Source: Actinocatenispora sp036503555
GTDB taxonomy: Bacteria > Actinomycetota > Actinomycetes > Mycobacteriales > Micromonosporaceae
DNA length: 64,000 bases
NCBI GenBank assembly: GCA_036503555.1
Contig: DASXWQ010000093.1
Location: 1-64,000 of the forward strand
Direction of reading: 5' to 3'
Shown here: positions 24,210 through 32,120 of the stretch, piece after piece
Layout: each line of letters begins with the position of its first letter
Position numbering within the stretch: position 1 is the first letter of the stretch
Made by a program: the position numbers and the translations under genes
The notes under the pieces: model-generated
The model's database searches: none
Seen by the model: only the letters and a program-made list of their open reading frames with translations
What the model was told of the DNA's origin: nothing

Positions 24210-25814
24210 TCAGGGCATCGTCTCGTACGCGGGGAGGGTCAGGAAGTCGACGAAGTCGTCGGCCAGGGCCACCTCGACGAACAGGCGGCGCGCCGCCGCG
24301 TACCCGGACTCGTCGTAGGACGGGCCGGCCTCGGCGCGGATCTCGGCGAGGGCCTCGTCGACGACGGTCTCGACCAGCTCGCGGGTGACCTTCTCGCCGC
24401 CGTCGAGCGTCACGTCGTTGTGCAGCCACTGCCAGATCTGCGAACGGGAGATCTCCGCGGTCGCGGCGTCCTCCATCAGGTTGAAGATGGCGACGGCGCC
24501 GGTGCCGTTGAGCCAGGACGCCAGGTACCGGAGGGCGACGCTGACCGCGTTGCGCAGCCCGTCGAGCGTCTTCGCGCCGGGGGTGGCGGCGACGTCGAGC
24601 AGCTGCGCGGCGGGGACGGCCACCTCGTCCCGCGTACGGTCGAGCTGGTTCGGCGCGTCGCCGAGGACCCCGTCGAACACCTCGCGGCACACGGGTACCA
24701 GGTCGGGGTGGGCCACCCAGGAGCCGTCGAACCCGTCGCCGGCCTCGCGTTCCTTGTCGGCGCGTACCTTCGCCAGCGCGGTCCGGTTGACCTCGGCGTC
24801 GCGCCGGCTCGGGATGAACGCCGCCATCCCGCCGATCGCGTGCGCCCCGCGCTTGTGGCACGTACGCACCAGCAGCTCCGTGTACGCCCGCATGAACGGT
24901 GCGGTCATCGTCACCGCGTTCCGGTCGGGCAGCAGGAAGTCGGCGCCGCGGCTGCGGAACTTCTTGATGATGCTGAACAGGTAGTCCCAGCGGCCGGCGT
25001 TGAGGCCCGCGGAGTGCTCGCGCAGCTCGTACAGGATCTCCTCCATGCGGAACGCGGCGGGGATCGTCTCGATCAGCACCGTCGCGCGGATGGTGCCGCG
25101 GTCGAGCCCGAGCACGTCCTCGGCGTGGGAGAACACGTCGTTCCACAGCCGCGCCTCAAGGTGGCTCTCCATCTTCGGCAGGTAGTAGTACGGCCCGAGG
25201 CCGCGGGCGAGCTGCCGCCGGGCGCAGCCGACGAGGTACATCGTGAAGTCGAAGAGGCTGCCGGACACGCGCTCGCCGTCGACCGTGACGTGCTTCTCCG
25301 GCAGGTGCCAGCCGCGCGGCCGGACCACGATGGTCGCCAGGTCGTCGCCCAGCTCGTACCGCTTGCCCTCGGGGCTGGTGAAGTCGATCGCGCCGTCGAG
25401 CGCGTCGCGCAGGTTGAGCTGGCCCTCCACCATGTTCGGCCACAGCGGCGTGTTGGCGTCCTCGAAGTCGGCGAGCCACACCTTCGCGCCGGAGTTGAGC
25501 GCGTTGATGGTCATCTTGCGGTCGGTGGGGCCGGTGATCTCGACGCGGCGGTCGGCGAGGCCCGGCGCGGGCGGCGCGACCCGCCAGTCGCCGGCGCGTA
25601 CGTCGGCGGTGTCGGTGGCGAAGTCGAGCATCTCCCCGGCGTGCAGCCGGCGCTGCTGCTCGTCCCGCGCGGCGAGCAGCTCCCGTCGCCGGCCGTCGTA
25701 CCTGCGGTGCAGGTCGGCCAGCAGGCCCAGCGCCTCCGCGCTGAGCACCTCGTCGTACCGGTCGCCGATCGGCCCGGTGACCTGCACCCCGTCCGGCGTC
25801 GCCAGCGTCGTCAT
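24210..25814 (-). CDS. aceB: Malate synthase A
   Basis: Condenses glyoxylate with acetyl-CoA to malate, the second step of the glyoxylate bypass and a sink for glyoxylate from other routes. The 534-residue length fits isoform A. Visible motifs are VWLADFEDANTPLW (substrate and Mg site), VVRPRGWHLPEKHV with the catalytic Arg, TVLIETIPAAFRMEEILYEL (Mg-binding Glu), AGRWDYLFSIIKKF and the late IWQWLHNDVTLDGG. The start MTTLATPDGVQVTGP at 25814 is flanked upstream by IclR-like operator repeats. It is divergent from the IclR regulator, which probably controls it. Confidence 0.95.
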   Translation of the reverse strand: MTTLATPDGVQVTGPIGDRYDEVLSAEALGLLADLHRRYDGRRRELLAARDEQQRRLHAGEMLDFATDTADVRAGDWRVAPPAPGLADRRVEITGPTDRKMTINALNSGAKVWLADFEDANTPLWPNMVEGQLNLRDALDGAIDFTSPEGKRYELGDDLATIVVRPRGWHLPEKHVTVDGERVSGSLFDFTMYLVGCARRQLARGLGPYYYLPKMESHLEARLWNDVFSHAEDVLGLDRGTIRATVLIETIPAAFRMEEILYELREHSAGLNAGRWDYLFSIIKKFRSRGADFLLPDRNAVTMTAPFMRAYTELLVRTCHKRGAHAIGGMAAFIPSRRDAEVNRTALAKVRADKEREAGDGFDGSWVAHPDLVPVCREVFDGVLGDAPNQLDRTRDEVAVPAAQLLDVAATPGAKTLDGLRNAVSVALRYLASWLNGTGAVAIFNLMEDAATAEISRSQIWQWLHNDVTLDGGEKVTRELVETVVDEALAEIRAEAGPSYDESGYAAARRLFVEVALADDFVDFLTLPAYETMP

Positions 25815-25826
25815 GACCGCTCCTAT

Positions 25827-25861
25827 TTCGCGATGTGGAATGAGTTTCCTTGATATGGAAT
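25827..25861. promoter_or_regulatory. Putative IclR operators between aceB and its regulator
   Basis: GATGTGGAAT (25832-25841) and GATATGGAAT (25852-25861) form a 20-bp direct repeat, and TTCC (25846-25849) pairs with GGAA (25857-25860) as TTCC-N7-GGAA. Paired TTCC/GGAA half-sites are typical of IclR-family operators. The region is AT-rich relative to its surroundings and lies just upstream of the aceB start. Confidence 0.5.
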
Positions 25862-25921
25862 ACTGTCCCGCAACATACCTGGGGCAGGGACCACGGACAA
25901 CCGGAACGGGGTGAACGCGGG

Positions 25922-25963
25922 ATGGGCACCGCCGACGTACTCGCCGCCGCGGAGGCGGGATGA
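25922..25963 (+). CDS. 13-residue mini-ORF, copy 1 (MGTADVLAAAEAG)
   Basis: First unit of a 38-bp tandem repeat. It encodes MGTADVLAAAEAG, and its TGA overlaps the ATG of the next unit (ATGA). The 38-bp period shifts phase by one base each time, so each unit's stop coincides with the next unit's start. Whether the peptide itself matters, or only the coupling of translation, is unknown. Confidence 0.45.
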   Translation: MGTADVLAAAEAG

Positions 25964-26001
25964 GCACCGCCGACGTACTCGCCGCCGCGGAGGCGGGATG
26001 A
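25960..26001 (+). CDS. 13-residue mini-ORF, copy 2 (MSTADVLAAAEAG)
   Basis: Second unit of the 38-bp repeat, encoding MSTADVLAAAEAG. Its stop overlaps the ATG of the IclR gene at 25998, whose own first codons (MSTAG) are the beginning of a third, partial unit. Each unit ends in GCGGAGGCGGG, which also supplies the Shine-Dalgarno GGAGG for the next start. Confidence 0.45.
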   Translation: MSTADVLAAAEAG

Positions 26002-26768
26002 GCACCGCCGGGGACGCGGCGAGCGGTGGGGTGCAGTCGGTCGACCGCACGTTGCGGCTGCTGGACGCGCTCGGCGACGCCGACGCCCCGCGTACGTTGT
26101 CCGAACTCGCCGCCGCGACCGGGCTCGCCGCGCCCACCGCGCACCGCCTCGTGCGAAGCCTCGTCCGGTACGGCTACGTGCGGCAGGAACCGTCGCGGCG
26201 GTACACGCTCGGGCCGCGGCTGGTGTTCCTCGGCGAGCGCGCCGCGACGCTGCTCGGCGGCTGGGCCGAGCCGTACCTGCGCGAGCTGCGCGACGCCACC
26301 GGCGAGACCACGAACCTCGCACTCCTCGACGGCGACGAGATGGTGTACGTGACGCAGGCGGCGGGCCGGCACCAGATGCGCATGTTCACCGAACCGGGCC
26401 GACGCGTACCGCCGCACGCGACCGCCGTCGGCAAGGCGCTGCTCGCCAACCTGACCGACGACGACGTGCGGGATCTGTTGTCCCGCACGGGAATGCCGGC
26501 GCGTACCGCCGCGACGCTGACCGACCCGGCCGTGATGCTCGCGCACCTCGCCGACGTGCGCCGCCGTGGGTACGCCGTCGACGACGAGGAGCAGGAGACC
26601 GGCGTACGGTGCCTCGCCGTCGCGATTCCCGCCGCACCACGGGCGATGGCGGTCTCCGTTTCCGGCCCGTCCGGCCGAATCACCGACGCCGCGATCGAAC
26701 GATTCGCGCCGCACTTGACGCGCGTCGCGACACGCATGGGTGTCGCGTTGTCCGCGAACCGGGAATGA
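25998..26768 (+). CDS. IclR-family regulator of glyoxylate metabolism (probable)
   Basis: A 256-residue regulator with an N-terminal winged helix (SELAAATGLAAPTAHRLVRS then LVRYGYVRQEPSRRYTLGPR) and a C-terminal IclR effector domain (VPPHATAVGKALLANLTDDD, later RGYAVDDEEQETGVRCLAV). The EExxGVRC segment is the usual ligand-binding signature. Divergence from malate synthase and the TTCC/GGAA repeats between them suggest it represses aceB and senses glyoxylate or a related compound. The start at 25998 is fixed by the GGAGG 6 nt upstream and by the preceding overlapping mini-ORFs. Confidence 0.9.
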   Translation: MSTAGDAASGGVQSVDRTLRLLDALGDADAPRTLSELAAATGLAAPTAHRLVRSLVRYGYVRQEPSRRYTLGPRLVFLGERAATLLGGWAEPYLRELRDATGETTNLALLDGDEMVYVTQAAGRHQMRMFTEPGRRVPPHATAVGKALLANLTDDDVRDLLSRTGMPARTAATLTDPAVMLAHLADVRRRGYAVDDEEQETGVRCLAVAIPAAPRAMAVSVSGPSGRITDAAIERFAPHLTRVATRMGVALSANRE

Positions 26769-26841
26769 CCGTTCGGCATCGACGCGGGCGAATCCCGTTT
26801 CGGTACAAGGAAATGCGCGCGTTCGACGACGGGTGCGTATC

Positions 26842-26915
26842 GGCCACAGTGGACCGTCGGTACGACGAAAATCCCGAAGCAGTAGCGCGATGCGTGTTGA
26901 GGGTGCACAGTGGAC
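26842..26915 (+). promoter_or_regulatory. Pair of imperfect GTCCACAGTGGAC palindromes
   Basis: CCACAGTGGAC at 26844-26854 and GCACAGTGGAC at 26905-26915 are near copies (one mismatch each) of the palindrome found in pairs at 12.9 and 56.6 kb. The second ends 2 nt before the ATG of the 67-residue gene, where bound protein would block translation or transcription. Confidence 0.4.
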
Positions 26916-26917
26916 AC

Positions 26918-27121
26918 ATGAGCGACAGTGGTGAAGCGCCGCGCTTCTACTGGTGCCTCCGGCATCAGCGGGTCGAGCCGGAGGGCTCGAAATGCCCGGT
27001 GCGCTTCCTGCTCGGGCCGTACCCGACGCGGGAGGCGGCCACCGCCGCTCTGGATCAGGTACACGAACGGAACGAGGAGTGGGACGCCGAGGATGCCCGT
27101 TGGAGGGGGTCGGCGGAGTGA
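26918..27121 (+). CDS. Conserved 67-residue actinobacterial protein
   Basis: A small soluble acidic protein: RFYWCLRHQRVE, a Cys-containing KCPVRFLLGPYPTREAA, and a helical DQVHERNEEWDAEDARW end. The two Cys and two His residues could form a metal site. This short family is common and conserved in actinobacteria, but I know of no assigned function. The ATG directly follows a copy of the GTCCACAGTGGAC palindrome. Confidence 0.7.
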   Translation: MSDSGEAPRFYWCLRHQRVEPEGSKCPVRFLLGPYPTREAATAALDQVHERNEEWDAEDARWRGSAE

Positions 27122-27308
27122 ATCGCCGACGGCATCTTCTCGCGCCGCGACACCGGTACCCATGAACAGCGCGACGCGTTGGCGCCCAACGACATAACCA
27201 CAACTTCAGACGGTCACCAGTAGCCGAAAGGCAACTCGTCACGGATCACGGGCGGCGGCACCCATTGCCGCCACACACCCGGGATCCGACAAGGGGGAGA
27301 CGGGAAAC

Positions 27309-28772
27309 ATGGCGACGACGAAGACCACCGGTACCGCGAGCCGAAAGGCCGCGACCACGCGGCGGAGCGCCGCATCGAAGACCACCGCCGCGCGCGTGCC
27401 GAGCACGCGGAAGACGGCGACCAGCCCGGTCACACCGGCCCGCAAGACAGCGGCGAAGAAGACCACCACGGCACGCACCGCCGCGAAGAAGACGGCGGCG
27501 AAGAAGACCGCGCCGGCCCGCAAGACCGCGGCCCGCAAGACGGCACCCGCCCGCAAGACCGCGACGCGCACGACGAGCACCGCGCGCAAGACCGCGGCCC
27601 GCAAGACGACCACGGCCCGCAAGACCGCGACGCGCAAGGCGACGCCGGCGCGCAAGACCGCGGCGACGCGTACCACCGCGAAGCGGGCGGTCGCGAAGAA
27701 GGCGCCGGCCCGCAAGACTGCCGGTCGTACGACGACGGCGCGCAAGACGGCGGCGAAGAAGGCCCCGGCGCGCAGGACCGCGACCAGCGCGGCGCGGAAG
27801 ACCACCGCGGCGCGCAAGACGACCGCGCGGAAGTCGACCGCCAAGAAGGCGCCGGCCCGCAAGACGGCGGCGAGGAAGACGACTGCGGCGCGCAAGACCG
27901 CGGCCAGGAAGACCGCCACCACGCGGAAGACGGCCGCGAAGAAGACAGCGCCCGCGCGCAAGACCGCGGCCAAGAAGACCACTACTGCGCGCAAGACCGC
28001 GGCGAAGAAGACGACTGCGGCGAGGAAGACGGCCGCGAAGAAGACGACCGCGGCGCGGAAGACCGCGGCGAAGAAGACGACTGCGGCGAGGAAGACGGCC
28101 GCGAAGAAGACGACGGCCGCGAAGAAGACGACGACCGCGCGCAAGACGCCCGCCCGGAATACCACGGCCAAGAAGGCGGCGGCGAAGAAGACGGCGCCGG
28201 CGCGGAAGGCCGCCGCCAGGAAGACGACGGCGGCGCGGAAGACCGCGGCCAAGAGGACGACCGCCCGCACGAGTGCGGCCAAGAAGACCGCGCCGGCGCG
28301 CAAGACCGCCGCCAGGAAGACCACTGCGGCGCGGAAGACCGCGACGAAGAAGGCCGCGCCGGCGCGGAAGAGCGCGGCCAGGAAGGCCACCTCGACGCGT
28401 CGTACGCCGGCCAAGCGGGCGACCAAGAAGGCGACCACGGCGGCCCGCCGTACGGTCAGGAAGGCGGCGGCGAAGAAGACGACCGCGGCCCGCCGGGCGC
28501 CGGCCCGGAAGGCGACGGCGACGACGGCGTCCGCCCGGAAGGCCACCACACGGCGGTCGGCGGCGAAGAAGGCGTCGACGCGTACGGCGGCGTCCCGGAG
28601 CCGGCCGGCGGCGAAACGCGCCGCGTCGCGTCCGGTCGCCCGGCGTACGGTGCGGTCGACGGCGGGGCGGACCGGCCGTACGGTCGCGAAGAAGTCCGCC
28701 AGCGCGCGCAAGACCGCCACGAAGCGGGCATCGACCCGGACGTCCAGGGCCGGGGCGAAGCGTACGAGGTGA
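27309..28772 (+). CDS. Histone H1-like Lys/Ala/Thr/Arg repeat protein
   Basis: A 487-residue, extremely basic protein built almost wholly of short units such as ARKTAAKKT, ARKTTARK and AKKAPARKT, ending in RAGAKRTR. Composition is nearly limited to Ala, Lys, Thr and Arg, with few hydrophobic residues and no acidic ones in most of its length. It resembles the basic tails of actinobacterial HU (HupB) and bacterial H1-like proteins, but the globular DNA-binding N-terminal domain is absent. It likely coats or condenses DNA, or binds RNA. ATG 27309 follows AAGGGGGAGACGGG. Internal DNA repeats (period 66 bp near 27993-28114) indicate growth by duplication. A nucleoid role is inferred from composition. 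Confidence 0.85.
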   Translation: MATTKTTGTASRKAATTRRSAASKTTAARVPSTRKTATSPVTPARKTAAKKTTTARTAAKKTAAKKTAPARKTAARKTAPARKTATRTTSTARKTAARKTTTARKTATRKATPARKTAATRTTAKRAVAKKAPARKTAGRTTTARKTAAKKAPARRTATSAARKTTAARKTTARKSTAKKAPARKTAARKTTAARKTAARKTATTRKTAAKKTAPARKTAAKKTTTARKTAAKKTTAARKTAAKKTTAARKTAAKKTTAARKTAAKKTTAAKKTTTARKTPARNTTAKKAAAKKTAPARKAAARKTTAARKTAAKRTTARTSAAKKTAPARKTAARKTTAARKTATKKAAPARKSAARKATSTRRTPAKRATKKATTAARRTVRKAAAKKTTAARRAPARKATATTASARKATTRRSAAKKASTRTAASRSRPAAKRAASRPVARRTVRSTAGRTGRTVAKKSASARKTATKRASTRTSRAGAKRTR

Positions 28773-28935
28773 TCGGCGGGTCCGAAGGCCGCCCGGGGGC
28801 ACGAGGCCGCCGGGCGGCTCGCCATCGGGGGACTTCGCCGGGCGCCGGGGTGCCGGCCGGGCCCTGCGGGGTGGACGGGGCCGGCTCGTCGGGCGGCTGG
28901 CACCGGCGCCGCGGCGGGTGGAGACTACTCGGGTG

Positions 28936-30333
28936 GTGACCCGAGGAGTGCAGCGAGCGAGGATCCATGCGCCGCGGATCGACTTCGGCGCGCTGCGCCG
29001 CGAGTTGGAGCTGCCGGACGAGTTCCCGCCCGAGGTCAGGCTCGCCGCCGAGGAGGCCGCGAGCGTCGCACGGGCGCCCGCGCGCGAGCGCACCGACCTG
29101 CCGCTGGTGACGCTGGATCCGCTCGGCTCGCGCGACCTGGACCAGGCGATGGGTCTGGTGCGGCGGCGCGGCGGGTTCCGGCTGCACTACGCGATCGCGG
29201 ACGTCGCCGCGTTCGTCGCGCCGGGCGGCGCGCTGGACGGCGAGGCGTGGCGCCGTTCGCAGACGATCTACTTCCCGGACACCCGCGTACCGCTGCATCC
29301 GCCGGTGCTGAGCGAGGGCGCGGCGAGCCTGCTGCCCGGCCAGGTACGGCCGGCGCTGCTGTGGACGATCGACCTGGACGACGCCGCCGAGCCCACCGCC
29401 GTACGGCTGGAGCGTGCGATGGTGCGCAGCCGCGCGCAGCTCGACTATCCGGCGATGGCGCGGGCGCTGTCCGACGGCGGCCTCCCCGCCGAGATCGCCG
29501 CGCTGCCCGAGGTCGGCCGGCTGCGCCGCGCCGCCGCCGTCGGCCGTGGCGCGATCGAGCTGAACGCGCCGGAGGCCGAGGTCGAGCCGGACGGTACGGG
29601 CTGGCGCCTGGTGCTGCGGTCGGCGGCGCCGATGGAGGAGCACAACGCGCAGGTGTCGCTGCTGACGGGGATGTGCGCGGCGCAGATCATGCTGGCCGGC
29701 GGCGTCGGCGTGCTGCGTACCCTGCCGGCGGCGCAGCCGGCCGACGTGACCCGGGTCCAGGCCGGCGCCCGCGCGCTCGGCATCGACTGGCCGGCCGACG
29801 CCACCGCCGCGCAGGTCCTCGCCAGCGTGGACCCGGGTACCCCGCGCGGCGCCGCGTTCCTCGACCTGGCGGCGACGCTGCTGCGCGGCGCCGGGTACAC
29901 GCCGTTCGACGGCGCGGCGCCGAAGCGGGTCGGGCACGCCGGCGTCGGCTCGTCGTACGCGCACGTCACGGCGCCGCTGCGGCGGCTCGTCGACCGGTAC
30001 GCGCTGGAGGTGTGCCTGGCGTTGGTCGACGGGCGGGACGTGCCGGACTGGGCGCGTCGCGGGCTGGCCCGGCTGCCGTCGGTGATGTCCGCCGGCGACC
30101 AGCGCGCGTCGGCCGCCGAACGGGCGGTCGTCGACCTGACGGAGGCGGTACTGCTTGCCGGGCGGGTCGGCGAGACGTTCGACGCGGCGGTCGTCGACGT
30201 CGGTACCGTCGCGCTCGACGACCCGCCCGTCCGGGCCCGCTGCGAGGGTGAGGACCTGCCCGTCGGCGACCGCGTCCGGGTACGCCTGGTCGAGGCCGAC
30301 CCCGCCACCCGCCGCGTTCTGTTCCGCCACTGA
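28936..30333 (+). CDS. RNB-domain ribonuclease (RNase II/R family)
   Basis: A 465-residue 3'-5' exoribonuclease core without the cold-shock or S1 domains of RNase II/R. The catalytic acidic motif is in LVTLDPLGSRDLDQAMGL (Asp residues binding Mg), followed by HYAIADVAAFV, LLPGQVRPALLWTIDL, MEEHNAQVSLLTG and AHVTAPLRRLVDRY, the RNB active-site arginine region. This compact RNB form is typical of actinobacteria. The start is one of GTG 28933, 28936 or 28948; the frame upstream is only an out-of-phase reading of the histone-like gene. Confidence 0.9.
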   Translation: MTRGVQRARIHAPRIDFGALRRELELPDEFPPEVRLAAEEAASVARAPARERTDLPLVTLDPLGSRDLDQAMGLVRRRGGFRLHYAIADVAAFVAPGGALDGEAWRRSQTIYFPDTRVPLHPPVLSEGAASLLPGQVRPALLWTIDLDDAAEPTAVRLERAMVRSRAQLDYPAMARALSDGGLPAEIAALPEVGRLRRAAAVGRGAIELNAPEAEVEPDGTGWRLVLRSAAPMEEHNAQVSLLTGMCAAQIMLAGGVGVLRTLPAAQPADVTRVQAGARALGIDWPADATAAQVLASVDPGTPRGAAFLDLAATLLRGAGYTPFDGAAPKRVGHAGVGSSYAHVTAPLRRLVDRYALEVCLALVDGRDVPDWARRGLARLPSVMSAGDQRASAAERAVVDLTEAVLLAGRVGETFDAAVVDVGTVALDDPPVRARCEGEDLPVGDRVRVRLVEADPATRRVLFRH

Positions 30334-30429
30334 CCCACCCGCGCCGGCGGCGTACCGGCTGGTCGGGTGAGAGGAAGGTCGCGGCCGGGTCTGCGGGCGG
30401 GGGCCGGTCGGGTGCGGTTGAATGGGGCC

Positions 30430-31122
30430 ATGCCGTACGACCCGAGCCTGCTGCCCGACGTCTCCACCCACACCGTCGGTGTCCTCGGCGGCACCGGTCC
30501 GCAGGGCCGCGGCCTCGCGTACCGGCTGGCCCGCGCGGGCCAGGCCGTGGTGCTCGGTTCGCGCAGCGCCGAGCGGGGTGCGTCCGCGGCGGCCGAGCTG
30601 GCCGCGTTGCCCGGCGCCGAGCGCGGTGCCCTGTCCGGCGGGGACAACGCGCTCGCCGCGGCGGCCGACATCGTCGTCGCCGCCCTGCCGTACGAGGGGC
30701 ACGCGGAGACGCTGACCGCGCTGCGCGCCGAGCTGGCCGGCCGGATCCTGGTCGACTGCGTGAACCCGCTCGGCTTCGACAAGCGCGGGCCGTACCCGCT
30801 GTCCGTGCCGGAGGGCAGCGCCGCCGAGCAGGCCGCGTCGCTGCTGCCGGACACCCGGGTGACCGCCGCGTTCCACCACGTCAGCGCGGTGCTGCTGACC
30901 GACCCGGACGTCGACGACATCGCCACCGACGTGCTCGTACTCGGCGACGACCGCGACGCCACCGACCAGGTGCAGGCCCTCGCGAACCGCATCACCGGCA
31001 TGCGCGGGGTGTACGCGGGGCGGCTGCGCAACGCCGGCCAGGTCGAGGCGCTGACCGCGAACCTCATCGCGGTCAACCGGCGGTACAAGGCGCACGCGGG
31101 CCTGCGGATCACCGACGTCTGA
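30430..31122 (+). CDS. npdG: F420-dependent NADP+ oxidoreductase
   Basis: Transfers hydride between coenzyme F420 and NADP+, supplying reduced F420 in actinomycetes. The 230-residue protein has the diagnostic N-terminal dinucleotide motif VGVLGGTGPQGRGLAYRLAR with VVLGSRSAERG for the NADP phosphate, VVAALPYEGHAETL, and VNPLGFDKRGPYPLSVPEGS, which is characteristic of the F420 branch. Its stop overlaps the start of the next gene (TGATG). No F420 biosynthesis gene is in the window. Confidence 0.92.
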   Translation: MPYDPSLLPDVSTHTVGVLGGTGPQGRGLAYRLARAGQAVVLGSRSAERGASAAAELAALPGAERGALSGGDNALAAAADIVVAALPYEGHAETLTALRAELAGRILVDCVNPLGFDKRGPYPLSVPEGSAAEQAASLLPDTRVTAAFHHVSAVLLTDPDVDDIATDVLVLGDDRDATDQVQALANRITGMRGVYAGRLRNAGQVEALTANLIAVNRRYKAHAGLRITDV

Positions 31123-31826
31123 TGCTGCGGGTGGTGTCGCTGGTCCCGTCGCTGACCGAGTCGGTGGCGGTGACGGCGCCCGAGCTGCTGGTCGGCGCGA
31201 CCGACTGGTGCACCGAACCGCCCGGCCTGTCCGTGCCGCGGATCGGCGGCAGCAAGTACCCGCGGGTCGCCGACGTGGTCGCGCTGCGCCCGGATCTGGT
31301 GCTGGCCATCGAGGAGGAGAACCGGCTCGCGGACGTCGAGGCGTTGCGCGCGGCCGGGATCGACGTGTGGGTCGGCTCTCCGCGTACCGTGGACGCCGCA
31401 CTGTCCACATTGGACGAGATGTTCGGGGTGCTGGGGGTTCCGCGGCCGGGCTGGCTGTCGGACGCGGCGCGCGCCTGGTCGGCGCCACCGGTCGGGCCGG
31501 CGCGGCGCGCGGTGGTACCGGTGTGGCGGCGGCCGTGGGTGTGGCTGGGCGCCGACACGTTCGCCGCGGACGTGTTGCGGCGTCTGGGTGTCACCGTCGC
31601 CGAGGTTGCCGATGGTCGCTACCCGCGGGTCGACGTGCCGACCGCGCTGCGCGCCCGGCCGGACCTCGTGGTGCTGCCGGACGAGCCGTACCGGTTCACC
31701 GATGGCGACGGGCCGGAGGCGTTCGGTGGCCTGCCGTACGCGCTGGTGTCCGGCCGCCACCTCACCTGGTACGGCCCGTCGCTGGTGACCGCGCCCGCCG
31801 TGCTGTCCGCCGCCCTCGCCGCCTGA
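31122..31826 (+). CDS. Helical-backbone metal receptor (BtuF/FecB fold), cytosolic
   Basis: A 234-residue protein with the two-lobed fold of cobalamin and siderophore-binding proteins: VVSLVPSLTESVAVTAPELL, IGGSKYPRVADVVALRPDLV, GIDVWVGSPRTVDAALSTLD and later FGGLPYALVSGRHLTWYGPS. The usual signal peptide or lipobox is missing; the protein begins MLRVVSLVPSLTE. It may therefore act in the cytosol, for example as a corrinoid or metallo-cofactor carrier. It is translationally coupled to the F420 reductase gene. The ligand is unknown. Confidence 0.82.
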   Translation: MLRVVSLVPSLTESVAVTAPELLVGATDWCTEPPGLSVPRIGGSKYPRVADVVALRPDLVLAIEEENRLADVEALRAAGIDVWVGSPRTVDAALSTLDEMFGVLGVPRPGWLSDAARAWSAPPVGPARRAVVPVWRRPWVWLGADTFAADVLRRLGVTVAEVADGRYPRVDVPTALRARPDLVVLPDEPYRFTDGDGPEAFGGLPYALVSGRHLTWYGPSLVTAPAVLSAALAA

Positions 31827-31847
31827 CCGGCGGGCGCGCGCCGGGGT

Positions 31848-32120
31848 TCAGCCGGCGAGGGTTCGCTCGACGTTCGCGGCCATGACGGCCAGCACCCGGG
31901 CGGTCTCGGCGTACTGCTCCGCGGTGAGGCCCTCGACCACCGACTCCCGGTCGCGCCGGAACCGTGCCGGCGACCGCCTCGTACGCCGTCGGCCGGTGTC
32001 GGTGAGTGCGACGGGCTCGCCGTCGGCGAGCCAGCCGCGGCCGGCGAGGCCGGCGAGTACGGCGTGCACGTCGCGCTCGCCGTCGGGCCAGAACGGTGCC
32101 GGCGCCGCTTCGATCCCAGC
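31848..32120 (-). pseudogene. MarR-type regulator, N-terminally truncated
   Basis: The minus strand encodes only the C-terminal part of a MarR-like winged-helix protein: DVHAVLAGLAGRGWLADGEP, TDTGRRRTRRS and EGLTAEQYAETARVLAVMAA. The N-terminal dimerisation and recognition helices are absent; upstream the DNA turns into the start of an opposite-strand MarR remnant near 32120. It is therefore a fragment created by recombination. Confidence 0.55.

Noticed and set aside
27265..28935. N-terminal extension of the RNB ribonuclease frame
   Set aside because: The upstream part of that open frame is an Arg/Pro-rich, out-of-phase reading of the histone-like gene. Family homology begins only after about 28936.
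27246..29093. Long Arg/Gly-rich minus-strand frames opposite the histone-like gene
   Set aside because: These are reverse complements of the Lys/Ala/Thr repeat codons and have no independent coding evidence.
31399..31415. Another copy of the GTCCACTGTGGAC motif (CTGTCCACATTGGACG)
   Set aside because: It lies inside the metal-receptor coding sequence, has mismatches in the core and no partner copy.
28456..31488. A 1010-codon open frame on the minus strand
   Set aside because: It is antisense to the RNB ribonuclease and F420 reductase genes, both with clear motifs. No start signal or domain supports it.
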